A stretch of DNA of 64,000 nt from NCBI RefSeq assembly GCF_002614725.1, contig NZ_MRZN01000008.1, positions 35,211 through 99,210 on the forward strand, given 5' to 3'. The stretch comes from Staphylococcus edaphicus (GTDB lineage Bacteria; Bacillota; Bacilli; Staphylococcales; Staphylococcaceae). Position 1 is the stretch's first letter. Each line of letters begins with the position of its first letter. The notes below the pieces were generated by a model. That model was not told the origin of the DNA. It ran no database searches and saw only the letters and a program-made list of their open reading frames with translations. Made by a program: the position numbers and the translations under genes. Of this stretch, positions 39,705 through 50,263 are shown one piece after another.

Positions 39705-41042
39705 ATGTCAGAATATTTAAGTGTTACTTCGTTAACTAAATATATTAAATATAAATTTGACCAAGACCCTCATCTTCAATCTGTTTTGATTAAAGGTGAA
39801 TTATCAAACTTTAAAAAGCATAGTAGCGGTCATCTTTATTTTAACGTAAAAGATAAAAGTAGCGTGATAAGCGCAATGATGTTTAAAGGTAATGCTTCTA
39901 AAATAGATTTCGATCCTAAAGAAGGAGACGAAGTGCTACTAGAAGCACGTGTTTCTGTTTATGAACGTCGTGGTAATTATCAAATATATGTTAATAAAAT
40001 GCATATTGATGGTGTAGGCAACCTTTATCAAAAATTAGAGCAACTAAAAAAGAAATTAACTAAAGAAGGTTATTTCGATCAAAATCATAAAAAACCCATA
40101 CCTAAATTCCCTAAAAAAATTGCAGTTCTAACAGCAGGAACGGGCGCTGCTATACGAGATATCCATACAACTATTAATAGTAGATATCCACTAGCTGAAC
40201 AAATTCAAATCAATACACTTGTACAGGGCGAACAAGCTAAAAATGATATTATTGATAAGATTCGTCAAGCAGATGCACTAAATGTGGATACAGTTATCAT
40301 CGGTCGTGGCGGTGGTTCTATCGAAGATTTATGGAATTTTAACGAAGAGGATGTTGTTAAAGCCATTTATACTTGTCAGACACCAATTATTTCCGCAGTA
40401 GGACACGAAACAGACTTTACACTAAGCGACTTTGTAGCAGATGTTAGAGCAGCAACGCCAACGCAAGCAGCAGTTATGGCTACGCCAGACCAATACGAAT
40501 TGCGCCAATATTTACATCAAACCAATTTGTCACTCACTCGATTTATCAAACAACATATGCAACAACAAAGAAAATATTTAGAACATGTTGCTTCTTATTA
40601 TAAATTCAAAACGCCTTCATTGCTTTATGATCAGCAAATACAAAAACGTGATGACTTAGAGAAACAACTTAATCTATCAATGCAATTAAAAATTAAAAAT
40701 CAACAACAGCAATTACAATTATTATATAATAAATTTAATTTGAAAACGTTTAAACTCAATATCAATAGAGAGCAATTAACAATCAATCAAAAGCGCGAAG
40801 ATTTAAATAAAGTTATGCGTAATTTTATTAATAATCAAAAAAATAATTTGGCTAGAAAACTAGAGAATCTAAATAATTTAAGTCCTACAAATACAATGTT
40901 GCGTGGTTATACCATTGTAAATAAGGATGAGCAAGTTATTACGAGCACTAAAGACCTAGCTGAAAATGATAACATTGTGTTAACAATGAAAGACGGTGTT
41001 GTTGATGCACAAGTTAAGAAAGTAAGGTGTAATGATGAGTAA
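39705..41042 (+). CDS. xseA: exodeoxyribonuclease VII large subunit
   Basis: A 445-residue XseA with an N-terminal OB fold ([38 protein letters not shown] region), a catalytic core with [20 protein letters not shown] and [20 protein letters not shown], then a long coiled-coil arm (about residues 260-400). With XseB it degrades single-stranded DNA in both directions. It overlaps xseB. Confidence 0.96.
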   Translation: MSEYLSVTSLTKYIKYKFDQDPHLQSVLIKGELSNFKKHSSGHLYFNVKDKSSVISAMMFKGNASKIDFDPKEGDEVLLEARVSVYERRGNYQIYVNKMHIDGVGNLYQKLEQLKKKLTKEGYFDQNHKKPIPKFPKKIAVLTAGTGAAIRDIHTTINSRYPLAEQIQINTLVQGEQAKNDIIDKIRQADALNVDTVIIGRGGGSIEDLWNFNEEDVVKAIYTCQTPIISAVGHETDFTLSDFVADVRAATPTQAAVMATPDQYELRQYLHQTNLSLTRFIKQHMQQQRKYLEHVASYYKFKTPSLLYDQQIQKRDDLEKQLNLSMQLKIKNQQQQLQLLYNKFNLKTFKLNINREQLTINQKREDLNKVMRNFINNQKNNLARKLENLNNLSPTNTMLRGYTIVNKDEQVITSTKDLAENDNIVLTMKDGVVDAQVKKVRCNDE

Positions 41043-41280
41043 TAATAGTACACAAAGTTTTGAAGATATGATGAAAGAACTAGAAACAATCGTTCAAAAA
41101 TTAGACAATGAGAGCGTATCATTAGAAGAGTCTTTAAATTTATACCAACGTGGTATGAAATTATCTGCAACGTGTGATGAAACGTTAAAAGATGCCGAGA
41201 AAAAAGTTAACGAATTAATGTCTGATGATCAAAACGATACTAATGACAATCTCGAGAAGGTTGATAGCGATGATGAATAA
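41035..41280 (+). CDS. xseB: exodeoxyribonuclease VII small subunit
   Basis: An 81-residue helical hairpin subunit, with [36 protein letters not shown] as the typical helix pair. The ATG at 41035 is five bases from AAGGTG; another ATG at 41032 is too near to it. It overlaps the end of xseA by eight bases and the start of ispA by 11. An acidic C-terminal tail follows the helices. Confidence 0.94.
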   Translation: MSNNSTQSFEDMMKELETIVQKLDNESVSLEESLNLYQRGMKLSATCDETLKDAEKKVNELMSDDQNDTNDNLEKVDSDDE

Positions 41281-42157
41281 AAAAATGGACCAGTTAACTG
41301 AAGAAATTAATCAGATGTTATCTGAGACAATTCCAAGTTCAACACTAAATACTAATTTAGAAGAAAGTATGCGTTATTCACTAGAAGCAGGGGGAAAACG
41401 CATTCGACCTGTTTTATTACTTCTAACTTTAGAAATGTTAACGAACGATTATAATAAAGGTTTCTCATCAGCACTTGGACTAGAAATGGTACACACGTAT
41501 TCACTCATACATGATGACTTACCACCGATGGATAATGATGATTATCGTAGAGGGAAACTAACGAATCATAAAGTGTTTGGAGAGTGGAAAGCAATACTAG
41601 CAGGCGATGCTTTATTAACAAAAGCTTTCGATATAATTGTAAATGATCAAGCACTTTCTGATGCAGCTAAAATTAAATTAATAAAACGTCTAGCATTTGC
41701 AAGTGGGCACTTAGGCATGGTAGGCGGGCAAACATTGGACATGCAAAGTGAAGGTGAAGGAACGCGTGTCGATATCGATACCCTAGAGCAAATTCATAAT
41801 GCAAAAACAGGTGCCCTTTTAAAATTTGCAGTAATGGCAGCAGTAGATATTGCTAATCCTGAAAAGCATGTTGCCGAAGCCCTAGAATTATACAGTGAAC
41901 ATTTGGGATTAATGTTCCAAATCAAAGATGATTTATTAGATATTTATGGTGATGAGGCAAAACTTGGTAAATCAGTGGGCAGTGATATAGAAAATGATAA
42001 AAGTACATATGTGTCACTTTTAGGTCAGCAAGGTGCAGAAGAAAAACTTAAATATCATACTGAAGCAGCATACCGATGTTTAAGACAATTGCCAAAACAC
42101 TATCATACAGACAATTTAGTTTATATCATTGAACTCTTTAATCATCGTGAATCTTAG
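41270..42157 (+). CDS. ispA: polyprenyl synthetase, farnesyl diphosphate synthase type
   Basis: About 295 residues. The first aspartate-rich motif [10 protein letters not shown] and second motif DDLLD define a trans-prenyltransferase condensing isopentenyl and dimethylallyl diphosphates, giving farnesyl diphosphate for undecaprenol, menaquinone and carotenoids. Start candidates are ATGs at 41270 and 41273, both after GAGAAGG inside xseB; 41270 has the better spacing. It is the last gene of nusB-xseA-xseB-ispA and is followed by a terminator. Confidence 0.95.
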   Translation: MMNKKMDQLTEEINQMLSETIPSSTLNTNLEESMRYSLEAGGKRIRPVLLLLTLEMLTNDYNKGFSSALGLEMVHTYSLIHDDLPPMDNDDYRRGKLTNHKVFGEWKAILAGDALLTKAFDIIVNDQALSDAAKIKLIKRLAFASGHLGMVGGQTLDMQSEGEGTRVDIDTLEQIHNAKTGALLKFAVMAAVDIANPEKHVAEALELYSEHLGLMFQIKDDLLDIYGDEAKLGKSVGSDIENDKSTYVSLLGQQGAEEKLKYHTEAAYRCLRQLPKHYHTDNLVYIIELFNHRES

Positions 42158-42178
42158 ATTTAAATGTATAACTTTAAT

Positions 42179-42211
42179 AATCATGCTACCTTATGGTAGT
42201 GTGATTTTTTA
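42179..42211 (+). terminator. ispA terminator
   Basis: AATCATGCTACC (42179-42190), a TTAT loop and GGTAGTGTGATT (42195-42206) form a mostly paired stem followed by TTTT. Confidence 0.85.
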
Positions 42212-42436
42212 TTTAAATCTTTTATTCTATTTAATAATTATTCATCAGAATTATAATGTAACTATATACAATAATTAAATTCTAAATACTTTGATGATGT
42301 AATTATGTACTAAATAGACTAGAAGCACGCGAAACAATCGTGCTATTCATATAAATTATAAACTGTCTTTGGTAGTAGTATAATAAGGCTTATGGTAAAA
42401 TAAATGTATAAATATTCGTTTATAGAGGTGCTATAT

Positions 42437-42889
42437 ATGGCTAAAAAATCAGTAAGACATATCAAAATAAGAGAAATCATTTCAAATGAAAAAATTGAAA
42501 CACAAGATGAATTGGTAAAACGATTAAATGAATATGAATTAAATGTCACTCAAGCGACTGTATCTAGAGATATTAAAGAACTACAACTAATTAAGGTGCC
42601 TACTCCCGCAGGTCAATATGTTTATAGTCTACCTAATGACAGGAAATACCACCCACTAGAAAAATTAGGTCGCTATTTAATGGATTCGTTTGTAAATATT
42701 GATGGTACGGATAATTTATTAGTATTAAAGACATTGCCTGGAAACGCACAATCTATCGGTGCAATTTTAGATCAAATAGACTGGGAAGAAGTATTAGGTA
42801 CAATTTGTGGCGACGATACTTGTTTAATTATCTGTCGCGATGATGCTGCAAGTGAAAAGATCAAAACACGCATCTTTAATTTATTATAA
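42437..42889 (+). CDS. argR: arginine repressor ArgR/AhrC
   Basis: A 150-residue arginine repressor. The N-terminal winged helix ([40 protein letters not shown]) is followed by the hexamerisation/arginine-binding domain, with [19 protein letters not shown] and a [15 protein letters not shown] motif. It controls arginine synthesis and catabolism. The ATG at 42437 follows AGAGGTG; the upstream extension lacks an SD. Several staphylococcal genomes encode more than one ArgR-type protein; this is the copy beside recN, conserved in Firmicutes. Confidence 0.95.
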   Translation: MAKKSVRHIKIREIISNEKIETQDELVKRLNEYELNVTQATVSRDIKELQLIKVPTPAGQYVYSLPNDRKYHPLEKLGRYLMDSFVNIDGTDNLLVLKTLPGNAQSIGAILDQIDWEEVLGTICGDDTCLIICRDDAASEKIKTRIFNLL

Positions 42890-42909
42890 GAATAAGGAAG
42901 TGTAAAAAG

Positions 42910-44592
42910 ATGCTCCAAACGCTATCTATAAAACAATTTGCAATTATCGATGAATTAGAAGTCCATTTTGGTGATGGATTAACTGTACTCAGTGGTGAAA
43001 CAGGTGCTGGTAAATCAATTATAATTGATGCAATAGGTCAATTGATTGGAATGAGAGCTTCGTCAAATTATGTAAGACATGGTGAGAAAAAAGCTATTAT
43101 TGAAGGCATTTTTGATATAGATGAAAGTAAAGAAGCCATTTCCATACTAGAAGCATTAGATATTGATATAGATGAAGATTTTCTTTTAGTAAAAAGAGAA
43201 ATTTTTAGTACAGGCAAAAGCTTGTGTAGAGTTAATAACCAAATCGTTACATTACAAGATTTACGTAAAATCATGCAAGAATTGTTAGATATTCATGGGC
43301 AACACGAAACTCAAACACTGTTAAAACAAAGATATCATCTACAACTGCTTGATAATTACGCTGAAGATAAATATAAAGATTTATTAGATAAGTATATTTC
43401 AACATTTGATCAATATCATGCTAAGAAGAAAGAACTAGAAGCATTAGAATCTGCCGATCAAGCCTTGTTGCAAAGGTTAGATTTGTTGAAGTTCCAATAT
43501 GAAGAATTACAAGAAGCTCATTTAGTAGAAGGTGAAGTTAAGCAGCTTGAAACAGATATTAAACGCATACAAAACTCTGAAAATTTAAGTCTTGCTTTAA
43601 ATAATGCACACCTTACCTTAACTGATGAACATGCGATTACCGACCGGCTATATGAATTAAGTAATCAACTACAAGCAATTAATCAAATTCTACCTGAAAA
43701 ATATGACAGTTTAAAAGAAGAGGTAGACCAGTTTTATTATACTTTAGAAGATGCTAAGCATCAGCTATACGATGAATTAACAAACACAGAATTTGATGAA
43801 CAATATTTAAACGAACTTGAGTCTAGAATGAATGTACTTAATGACCTGAAAAGAAAATATGGTAAAGATGTTAACGAACTTATGATTTATCAAAGTAAAT
43901 TAGCCAGTGAAATTGATAAAATTGAAAATTACGAGGAAAGCACCTCTCAATTACGACAAGAAATCGAATCATTATATGATGAAGTAATTCATTTAGGTAA
44001 ACAATTATCTAAAGAACGACGTGATGTTGCACAAACACTTAGAGCTCATATTGTTGAAGAGATTCAAAATTTACAAATGAAAGATGCTAATTTAGAAATT
44101 TCATTTAAACCTTTAGACACACCAAATCGTGAAGGTGTAGAATTTGTAGAATTTTTAATAAGTCCAAATAAGGGAGAGCCACTTAAAAGTTTAAATAAAA
44201 TTGCATCTGGCGGAGAATTATCTAGAATTATGTTAGCACTTAAATCAATTTTTGTGAAAACTAGAGGACAAACAGCAATATTATTTGATGAAGTTGATTC
44301 AGGTGTTTCTGGTCAAGCTGCACAAAAAATGGCCGAAAAAATGAAAGATTTAGCTACTTATATTCAAGTTATCTGTATCTCTCATTTACCACAAGTAGCT
44401 ACGATGAGTGACCATCATCTATTTATTAGTAAAAATACGTCAGAAGATCGCACAACAACGCATGTCCAAGCTTTATCAGGTGAAGAACGTGTAACAGAAA
44501 TTGCGAGAATGATTTCGGGGGCAAGTGTTACTGAACTCACACGCCAGAATGCAAAAGAAATGATAGAACAAAACCAACGTTTACGTAAATAA
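42910..44592 (+). CDS. recN: DNA repair protein RecN
   Basis: A 560-residue SMC-like ATPase. Walker A SGETGAGKSIIIDAIG is at the N-terminus, with long coiled coils in the middle, and the C-terminal ASGGELSRIMLALKSI signature plus Walker B ILFDEVDSGVSG. RecN is recruited early to double-strand breaks and holds ends for RecA repair. It begins 21 bases after argR with AATAAGGAAG as SD. Length is as expected. Confidence 0.96.
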   Translation: MLQTLSIKQFAIIDELEVHFGDGLTVLSGETGAGKSIIIDAIGQLIGMRASSNYVRHGEKKAIIEGIFDIDESKEAISILEALDIDIDEDFLLVKREIFSTGKSLCRVNNQIVTLQDLRKIMQELLDIHGQHETQTLLKQRYHLQLLDNYAEDKYKDLLDKYISTFDQYHAKKKELEALESADQALLQRLDLLKFQYEELQEAHLVEGEVKQLETDIKRIQNSENLSLALNNAHLTLTDEHAITDRLYELSNQLQAINQILPEKYDSLKEEVDQFYYTLEDAKHQLYDELTNTEFDEQYLNELESRMNVLNDLKRKYGKDVNELMIYQSKLASEIDKIENYEESTSQLRQEIESLYDEVIHLGKQLSKERRDVAQTLRAHIVEEIQNLQMKDANLEISFKPLDTPNREGVEFVEFLISPNKGEPLKSLNKIASGGELSRIMLALKSIFVKTRGQTAILFDEVDSGVSGQAAQKMAEKMKDLATYIQVICISHLPQVATMSDHHLFISKNTSEDRTTTHVQALSGEERVTEIARMISGASVTELTRQNAKEMIEQNQRLRK

Positions 44593-44632
44593 CTAACTCG
44601 TATTTTATAAACTGAGAAAGGTGTTGATTTTC

Positions 44633-45529
44633 GTGCAATATCAACATTTAATTACGCCAACTCAATCCTTAAAGGGTAATGTCGCTATTTTATTTGCTAA
44701 TGATGAGAAAATGTTGTCTGTAGTCATCGAAGCATTATCTATAAGTGATATAGAAGTTTATTTATATGATACACAAGACCTGACTGAAATTATCCGCTCA
44801 TTTGATATAGAAGTACAACTATTAAATCGAATTCATATTCTTAGTTTTAGCACTAAAAATGAATTATTCCAGAAATGTGCAGATGATTTAACTACAGGTA
44901 AAGTAAGCTTATTAATGAAGGGCAATATGATGTCTTCAACCTTATTATCGTTTGTATTGAGTCATAAACATTTCATAGATAACCACGGATTTTTAAATCA
45001 TGTTGCATGTTTCGATATACCTAACTATCACAAAACACTAATGCTGAGTGATGTTGCATTTAATATTAATCCGACTGTCAAAGAAAAAGAGCAAATCATT
45101 ATCAATTTATCAAACTTTGCTAAATCACTTGGGTATGAGCAATTTAAAGTAGGTTTACTATCTTCTGTCGAAAAGGCTGTTAAAAAGATACAATCTTCCA
45201 TAGATTCAGAAAAATTGAAACAAATCTTTCATCGTGCTGAGTCAAATTTTTTAGTTGTTGACGGACCATTTGCTTTTGACAATGCGGTTAATATGGAAAG
45301 TGTAATTAAGAAGCATATTACTTCATCAGTCGCAGGCGATGTAGATGCATTATTAGTCTCACATATTGATGTTGGTAACGCCTTATATAAATCATTTACG
45401 TATTTTGGTGGCGCAAGGGTATCAAGTTTAGTGTTAGGCGCCAATTTCCCAATTGTATTAACCTCACGCACTGATTCAAAACAGAATAAACTAGATTCAT
45501 TATTACTGGCACTTAAAGTATTAAACTAA
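44633..45529 (+). CDS. ptb: phosphate butyryltransferase-like protein
   Basis: A 298-residue member of the phosphate acetyl/butyryltransferase family, by N- and C-terminal conservation (FLVVDGPFAFDNAV, VDALLVSHIDVGNALYKSF, GGARVSSLVLGANFPIVLTSR). With the kinase encoded by buk it should interconvert branched acyl-CoA, acyl-phosphate and acid. The GTG at 44633 is nine bases from AGAAAGGTG. It is the first gene of the branched-chain locus, and is separated from buk by a 240-base gap, unlike the tight spacing of the rest. Confidence 0.9.
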   Translation: MQYQHLITPTQSLKGNVAILFANDEKMLSVVIEALSISDIEVYLYDTQDLTEIIRSFDIEVQLLNRIHILSFSTKNELFQKCADDLTTGKVSLLMKGNMMSSTLLSFVLSHKHFIDNHGFLNHVACFDIPNYHKTLMLSDVAFNINPTVKEKEQIIINLSNFAKSLGYEQFKVGLLSSVEKAVKKIQSSIDSEKLKQIFHRAESNFLVVDGPFAFDNAVNMESVIKKHITSSVAGDVDALLVSHIDVGNALYKSFTYFGGARVSSLVLGANFPIVLTSRTDSKQNKLDSLLLALKVLN

Positions 45530-45769
45530 AATAATCTTACAACTAAATGTATTATTCTTATTTAGGGATAGGTTATTAATTTTATAAAGACCTTAATTGA
45601 TGTAAAATAAATATGGATATTATAAAATGATTAATATAGCCAAACTTTATAGGATATTGATTTAAAAGCTAAGATTGCATTGCCACAGTTTTTCATCTTT
45701 AACTTTTCCAATGTACCTCACGTTTAATAACCAATAAATGATGGTTATGTTAATAAAGAAGGTGCAAAT

Positions 45770-46831
45770 ATGGCGCGAATTTTGATATTGAACTTGGGCA
45801 GTACTTCTTCTAAAATTGCGATATACGAAAATACAACGTGTATACAAAATAAGACAATAAGACATAACATACAATTAACGTCTTTAAAATTAATTGATCA
45901 AAAAGAACCACGTATGAAACTAATAAAATATTTCATTGAACAGACTGTTGGTATGGATTTTAGTCAGTTTCATGCTATTGCTTGTAGAGGTGGTATTGTA
46001 AAACCAATTTCCGGTGGCGTATATCGCATTGATAAAGCAATGTACAATGAGCTCAAAGTTTTTAAATATGGTATACATGCATCGAATTTGAGTGGTATTA
46101 TAGGTTATGAATTGGGTTCTTTTTTGAATATACCCGTTTTCACCGTGGATCCAGTAGTTGTCGACGAATTAATGCCAATAGCAAAAGTAACAGGGATTAA
46201 AGGTATAGAAAGGCGTAGTGTTTTTCACGCATTAAATCAAAAAGCAGTTGCAAGACATTATGCAATGTCTGTAGAAAAAACCTACGCTGACATAAATGTC
46301 ATTGTTGCACATCTGGGTGGTGGCATAACAGTTGGGGCACATAAAAATGGAAATGTAGTGGATGTCAACGATGGATTACTTGGTGAAGGCCCGTTTAGTC
46401 CTGAGCGTACAGGATCCATTCCAAATGATCAATTATACAATTACGGTTATCAACACAATTTCACACCAACAGAAATGAATCACTTTTTGAGTAAAGAAGG
46501 TGGTTTCATTAGTATGTTCAAAACAAATGATTTGTCACAATTATCAAGTGAGTATCATACGAATCCCGATGTTCAATTTGCTTTTGACGCATTAGCATAT
46601 CAGATTGCAAAAGCAATTGGTGAAAGGTCAATTGTTTTTCAAGGCAAAATTGATCAAATTATTTTAACTGGTGGATTAAGTTATAATACACAACTTGTAG
46701 AAAATATTAAAGGCTTTGTTTCATGGCTTGCACCAGTATCTGTATATCCCGGTGAACAAGAAATGGAAGCAATGGCTAGCAGAACCTTAGCAGTATTAAC
46801 TGGAGACGAAAAGGTTAAAGCTTATAGTTAG
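45770..46831 (+). CDS. buk: butyrate kinase (branched-chain acid kinase)
   Basis: A 353-residue acetokinase-family enzyme. ILNLGSTSSKIAIYE gives the N-terminal phosphate loop, and IVAHLGGGITVGAHKNG the second phosphate site; ILTGGLSYNTQ lies near the C-terminus. It phosphorylates butyrate or isobutyrate-type acids. The ATG follows GAAGGTG. Together with ptb it can provide branched acyl-CoA primers without the dehydrogenase. It begins a tightly spaced run to lpd (11 bases). Confidence 0.94.
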   Translation: MARILILNLGSTSSKIAIYENTTCIQNKTIRHNIQLTSLKLIDQKEPRMKLIKYFIEQTVGMDFSQFHAIACRGGIVKPISGGVYRIDKAMYNELKVFKYGIHASNLSGIIGYELGSFLNIPVFTVDPVVVDELMPIAKVTGIKGIERRSVFHALNQKAVARHYAMSVEKTYADINVIVAHLGGGITVGAHKNGNVVDVNDGLLGEGPFSPERTGSIPNDQLYNYGYQHNFTPTEMNHFLSKEGGFISMFKTNDLSQLSSEYHTNPDVQFAFDALAYQIAKAIGERSIVFQGKIDQIILTGGLSYNTQLVENIKGFVSWLAPVSVYPGEQEMEAMASRTLAVLTGDEKVKAYS

Positions 46832-46841
46832 GAGCAAAAAA

Positions 46842-48263
46842 ATGTCAGAAGAAAAATATGATTTAGTAATACTTGGTGGAGGTACTGCAGGTTATGTATC
46901 TGCAATCAGAGCCTCACAATTAGGTAAAAAAGTTGCACTCGTAGAACAATCTCTCTTAGGTGGTACTTGTTTACATAAAGGGTGTATACCGACAAAAGCT
47001 TTATTAAAATCGGCAGAAGTTATGCGGACAATTTCAAACGCTACTGACTATGGTGTTGATGTAGAAGACTTTAAGCTTAATTATTCACGCATAAAATCAA
47101 GAAAAAACGATATCGTAAAACAAATGTTTAACGGTGTCACTCAATTAATGGAACATAATAAAATTGATGTCTTTAATGGAACTGGGCGTATTTTAGGACC
47201 TTCTATATTTTCTCCACAAAGCGGTACAATATCTGTGGAATTTGAAAATGGCGAATCCGAACTTATACCAAATAATAATGTTCTTATTGCAACTGGATCA
47301 CAACCAATGCCTTTACCTTTTTTACCATTTGATCATGATATTGTTCTTTCTAGTGACGACATCTTAAAATTAGAAATGTTACCAAAATCACTTGTTATCA
47401 TTGGTGGAGGAGTCATAGGTTTAGAATTTGCATCTTTACTGACAGATTTTGGGGTTAAAGTAACGGTCATCGAAGCAGGTGAACGCATCTTACCGACTGA
47501 AAGTAAATCTATCGCAAATACATTAAAAAATGATTTAACACAACGTGGTGTGAAATTTCATGAAAATACACAACTATCGGAATCACAAATTTCAATTGAT
47601 GACTCTGGTATCAATATTTTATTGAATGATGAAACGACTCATTTTGAAAAATGCTTAGTCGCAATTGGTAGAAAGCCAAATACGGATGATATTGGTTTAA
47701 ATAATACGAAAATACAATTATCAGCTGCTAATCATATAATTGTAAATGAATTTCAACAAACAGAAGACAAACATATATATGCTGCAGGCGATTGTATCGG
47801 CAAATTACAACTCGCACACGTTGGTTCAAAAGAGGGCACTACTGCTATTGAACACATGTTTGATGAAGCACCTTTACCATTGAATTATGATAAAATGCCA
47901 AAATGTGTTTATACGCAACCTGAAATAGCTAGTATTGGGCAAAATTTAGAACAAGCAAAATCTAATAACGTTAATGCAAAAGCCTTTAAAGTTCCGTTTA
48001 AAGCAATCGGCAAAGCTGTTATAGAAAATGTTACAAATCAAAATGGCTTTTGCGAAATCGTAATCAATCAGGATAATGATACTGTACTTGGTCTTAATAT
48101 GATTGGACCACATGTAACAGAATTAATTAATGAAGTATCATTAATGCAATTTATGAATGGCTCCACTCTAGAACTTGGATTAACTACTCATGCACATCCG
48201 TCGCTGTCCGAAGTGTTAATGGAGTTAGGCTTAAAAGTTGAAAACAGATCGATTCATGTTTAA
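46842..48263 (+). CDS. dihydrolipoyl dehydrogenase (E3) of the branched-chain complex
   Basis: A 473-residue flavoprotein disulfide reductase. An FAD-binding GGGTAGYVSA opens the protein, the redox-active cysteines are C43 and C48 in GGTCLHKGCIPTK, an NAD-binding GGGVIGLEFASLL follows, and the dimer domain ends in HAHPSLSEV with the active-site histidine. It reoxidises the dihydrolipoyl arm of E2. Commonly lpdA or bfmBC in staphylococci. SD TAGGAGC precedes the ATG, directly after buk. Confidence 0.95.
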   Translation: MSEEKYDLVILGGGTAGYVSAIRASQLGKKVALVEQSLLGGTCLHKGCIPTKALLKSAEVMRTISNATDYGVDVEDFKLNYSRIKSRKNDIVKQMFNGVTQLMEHNKIDVFNGTGRILGPSIFSPQSGTISVEFENGESELIPNNNVLIATGSQPMPLPFLPFDHDIVLSSDDILKLEMLPKSLVIIGGGVIGLEFASLLTDFGVKVTVIEAGERILPTESKSIANTLKNDLTQRGVKFHENTQLSESQISIDDSGINILLNDETTHFEKCLVAIGRKPNTDDIGLNNTKIQLSAANHIIVNEFQQTEDKHIYAAGDCIGKLQLAHVGSKEGTTAIEHMFDEAPLPLNYDKMPKCVYTQPEIASIGQNLEQAKSNNVNAKAFKVPFKAIGKAVIENVTNQNGFCEIVINQDNDTVLGLNMIGPHVTELINEVSLMQFMNGSTLELGLTTHAHPSLSEVLMELGLKVENRSIHV

Positions 48264-48279
48264 ATAAGGAGGAAATAAG

Positions 48280-49278
48280 ATGTTTGATTATAAATCAGTT
48301 GGACTCGAAGCGTCTGACTTACAAACCATGTATAAATGGATGGACTTAGGTCGTAAAATAGATGAGCGTATGTGGCTTTTAAACCGCGCTGGGAAAATTC
48401 CATTTGTCATAAGCTGCCAGGGGCAAGAGGCGACACAAATAGGTATGGCATATGCTATGCGTGAAGGAGACATCTCTTCACCTTATTATAGAGATTTAGC
48501 GTTCGTAACTTATATGGGCATGACAGCATTAGATTCAATGCTAGCTGCATTCGGTAAACGTGATGATATAAATTCCGGCGGGAAACAAATGCCTTCTCAT
48601 TTTGGAAAAAGAGAAAAAGGTATATTATCGCAAAGTTCGCCTGTAGGAACACAAATAGTACACGCTGTAGGTGCTGCATTGGCATTAAAGATGGATAATA
48701 AGCCTAATATTGCTATGGCAACTGTGGGAGAAGGTAGTTCAAACCAAGGTGATTTTCATGAGGGCCTCAATTTTGCTGGTGTTCACAACCTTCCGTTTAT
48801 ATGCGTGATTGAAAACAACAAGTATGCAATTTCAGTACCCGATACGCTACAATATGGTGCAGAAAAATTATCTGATCGTGCAATTGGTTATGGTATGCAT
48901 GGTGAGCATGTCGATGGTAATGATCCGATAGCAATGTATAAAGTAATGAAAGAAGCACGAGAACGAGCATTGAATGGTGAGGGCTCGACATTAATCGAAG
49001 CGATGTGTACAAGAATGACTGCACACTCTTCAGATGATGATGACAAGTACCGTACACAAGAAGAGCGCGATGGATTAAAATCATTAGATTGTAACCTAAA
49101 ATTCAAATCGTTTCTACTTGATGAAGGAATAATTGATGAACAATGGTTAGAAGTAATTGAAAATGAACACAAGGAAATCGTAAACCAAGCCACTAAAGAG
49201 GCTGAAAAAGCACCTTATCCATCACCAGAAGAAACTTACACGTATGTTTACGAAGAAGGGAGCTCAAGCAATGCCTAA
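48280..49278 (+). CDS. bfmBAA: branched-chain 2-oxoacid dehydrogenase E1 alpha subunit
   Basis: A 332-residue thiamine-diphosphate-dependent E1 alpha chain. The TPP motif is GEGSSNQGDFHEGLNFAG with the NNKYAIS ending, and the phosphorylation-loop-like region AHSSDDDDKYR follows. It decarboxylates the oxoacids from valine, leucine and isoleucine. Acyl-CoA products prime iso/anteiso fatty acids, the main membrane-fluidity lipids in staphylococci. SD AAGGAGG precedes the ATG; it overlaps E1 beta by eight bases. Confidence 0.96.
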   Translation: MFDYKSVGLEASDLQTMYKWMDLGRKIDERMWLLNRAGKIPFVISCQGQEATQIGMAYAMREGDISSPYYRDLAFVTYMGMTALDSMLAAFGKRDDINSGGKQMPSHFGKREKGILSQSSPVGTQIVHAVGAALALKMDNKPNIAMATVGEGSSNQGDFHEGLNFAGVHNLPFICVIENNKYAISVPDTLQYGAEKLSDRAIGYGMHGEHVDGNDPIAMYKVMKEARERALNGEGSTLIEAMCTRMTAHSSDDDDKYRTQEERDGLKSLDCNLKFKSFLLDEGIIDEQWLEVIENEHKEIVNQATKEAEKAPYPSPEETYTYVYEEGSSSNA

Positions 49279-50254
49279 ATTAAGCTATTTAGAAGCAATT
49301 CAACAAGGACTAGACCAAGCCATGGCAAAGAATGACGACGTTTTCGTACTTGGTGAAGATGTAGGAAAAAAAGGTGGCGTGTTTGGTGTCACGTTAGGTT
49401 TACAACAAAAATATGGAGAAGCAAGAGTATTAGATACACCACTGGCAGAATCAAATATTGTAGGCACTAGTATTGGTGCTGCTATGTTAGGTAAACGGCC
49501 AGTTGCAGAAATTCAATTTGCTGAATATATTTTACCAGCAACGAATCAAATTATGAGTGAAGCAGCAAAAATGAGATACCGCTCTAATAATGATTGGCAT
49601 TGTCCTATTACTATTCGTTCTCCATTTGGTGGAGGCATACACGGTGCTCTTTATCATTCACAAAGTGTTGAATCCATTTTTGCTTCTACACCGGGGCTAA
49701 CAATAGTTATTCCTTCTACACCATATGATGCTAAAGGCCTATTACTTTCATCAATAGAATCCAATGACCCCGTATTGTATTTTGAACATAAAAAAGCATA
49801 TCGCTTACTTAAAGACGAAGTACCTGAATCGTATTACACTGTGCCAATTGGTAAAGCAGATGTTAAGCGTGAAGGTGATGATATAACTGTATTTACTTAC
49901 GGTCTTTGTGTCAATTACTGTATTCAAGCAGCTGATATGCTTGCTGAAGATGATATAAATGTTGAAGTGGTTGATTTACGCACAGTCTACCCATTAGATA
50001 AAGAAACGATTATTGAGAGAGCTAAATTAACAGGTAAGGTTTTATTGGTCACTGAAGATAACCTAGAAGGTAGTATCATATCTGAAGTTGCTGCAATTAT
50101 TGCTGAAAATTGTCTGTTTGATTTAGACGCACCAATTATGAGACTTGCTGGACCCGATGTTCCTTCAATGCCATTTGCACCAACACTCGAAGATGAGTTT
50201 ATGATTAATCCAGATAAGATAAAAATTAAAATGCGTGAACTCGCAGAATTTTAA
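49271..50254 (+). CDS. bfmBAB: branched-chain 2-oxoacid dehydrogenase E1 beta subunit
   Basis: A 327-residue E1 beta chain starting MPKLSYLEAIQQGLDQAM. It contains LGEDVGKKGGVFGVTLGL and IRSPFGGGIHGALYHSQS in the N-terminal pyrimidine-binding domain, and the transketolase C domain with EVVDLRTVYPLD. It pairs with E1 alpha to form the thiamine site. The ATG at 49271 uses AAGAAGGGAG inside the E1 alpha end. The order E1 alpha, E1 beta, E2 is conserved. Confidence 0.96.
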   Translation: MPKLSYLEAIQQGLDQAMAKNDDVFVLGEDVGKKGGVFGVTLGLQQKYGEARVLDTPLAESNIVGTSIGAAMLGKRPVAEIQFAEYILPATNQIMSEAAKMRYRSNNDWHCPITIRSPFGGGIHGALYHSQSVESIFASTPGLTIVIPSTPYDAKGLLLSSIESNDPVLYFEHKKAYRLLKDEVPESYYTVPIGKADVKREGDDITVFTYGLCVNYCIQAADMLAEDDINVEVVDLRTVYPLDKETIIERAKLTGKVLLVTEDNLEGSIISEVAAIIAENCLFDLDAPIMRLAGPDVPSMPFAPTLEDEFMINPDKIKIKMRELAEF

Positions 50255-50263
50255 GGAGGCACA

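Noticed and set aside
45662..45874. 70-codon minus-strand frame covering the ptb-buk gap and the start of buk
   Set aside because: Half of it overlaps buk on the opposite strand, no SD is seen, and composition is not protein-like.
48455..49193. Several open frames on the minus strand within the E1 alpha gene
   Set aside because: They lie entirely opposite a strongly conserved gene, lack SD sequences and show no family resemblance.
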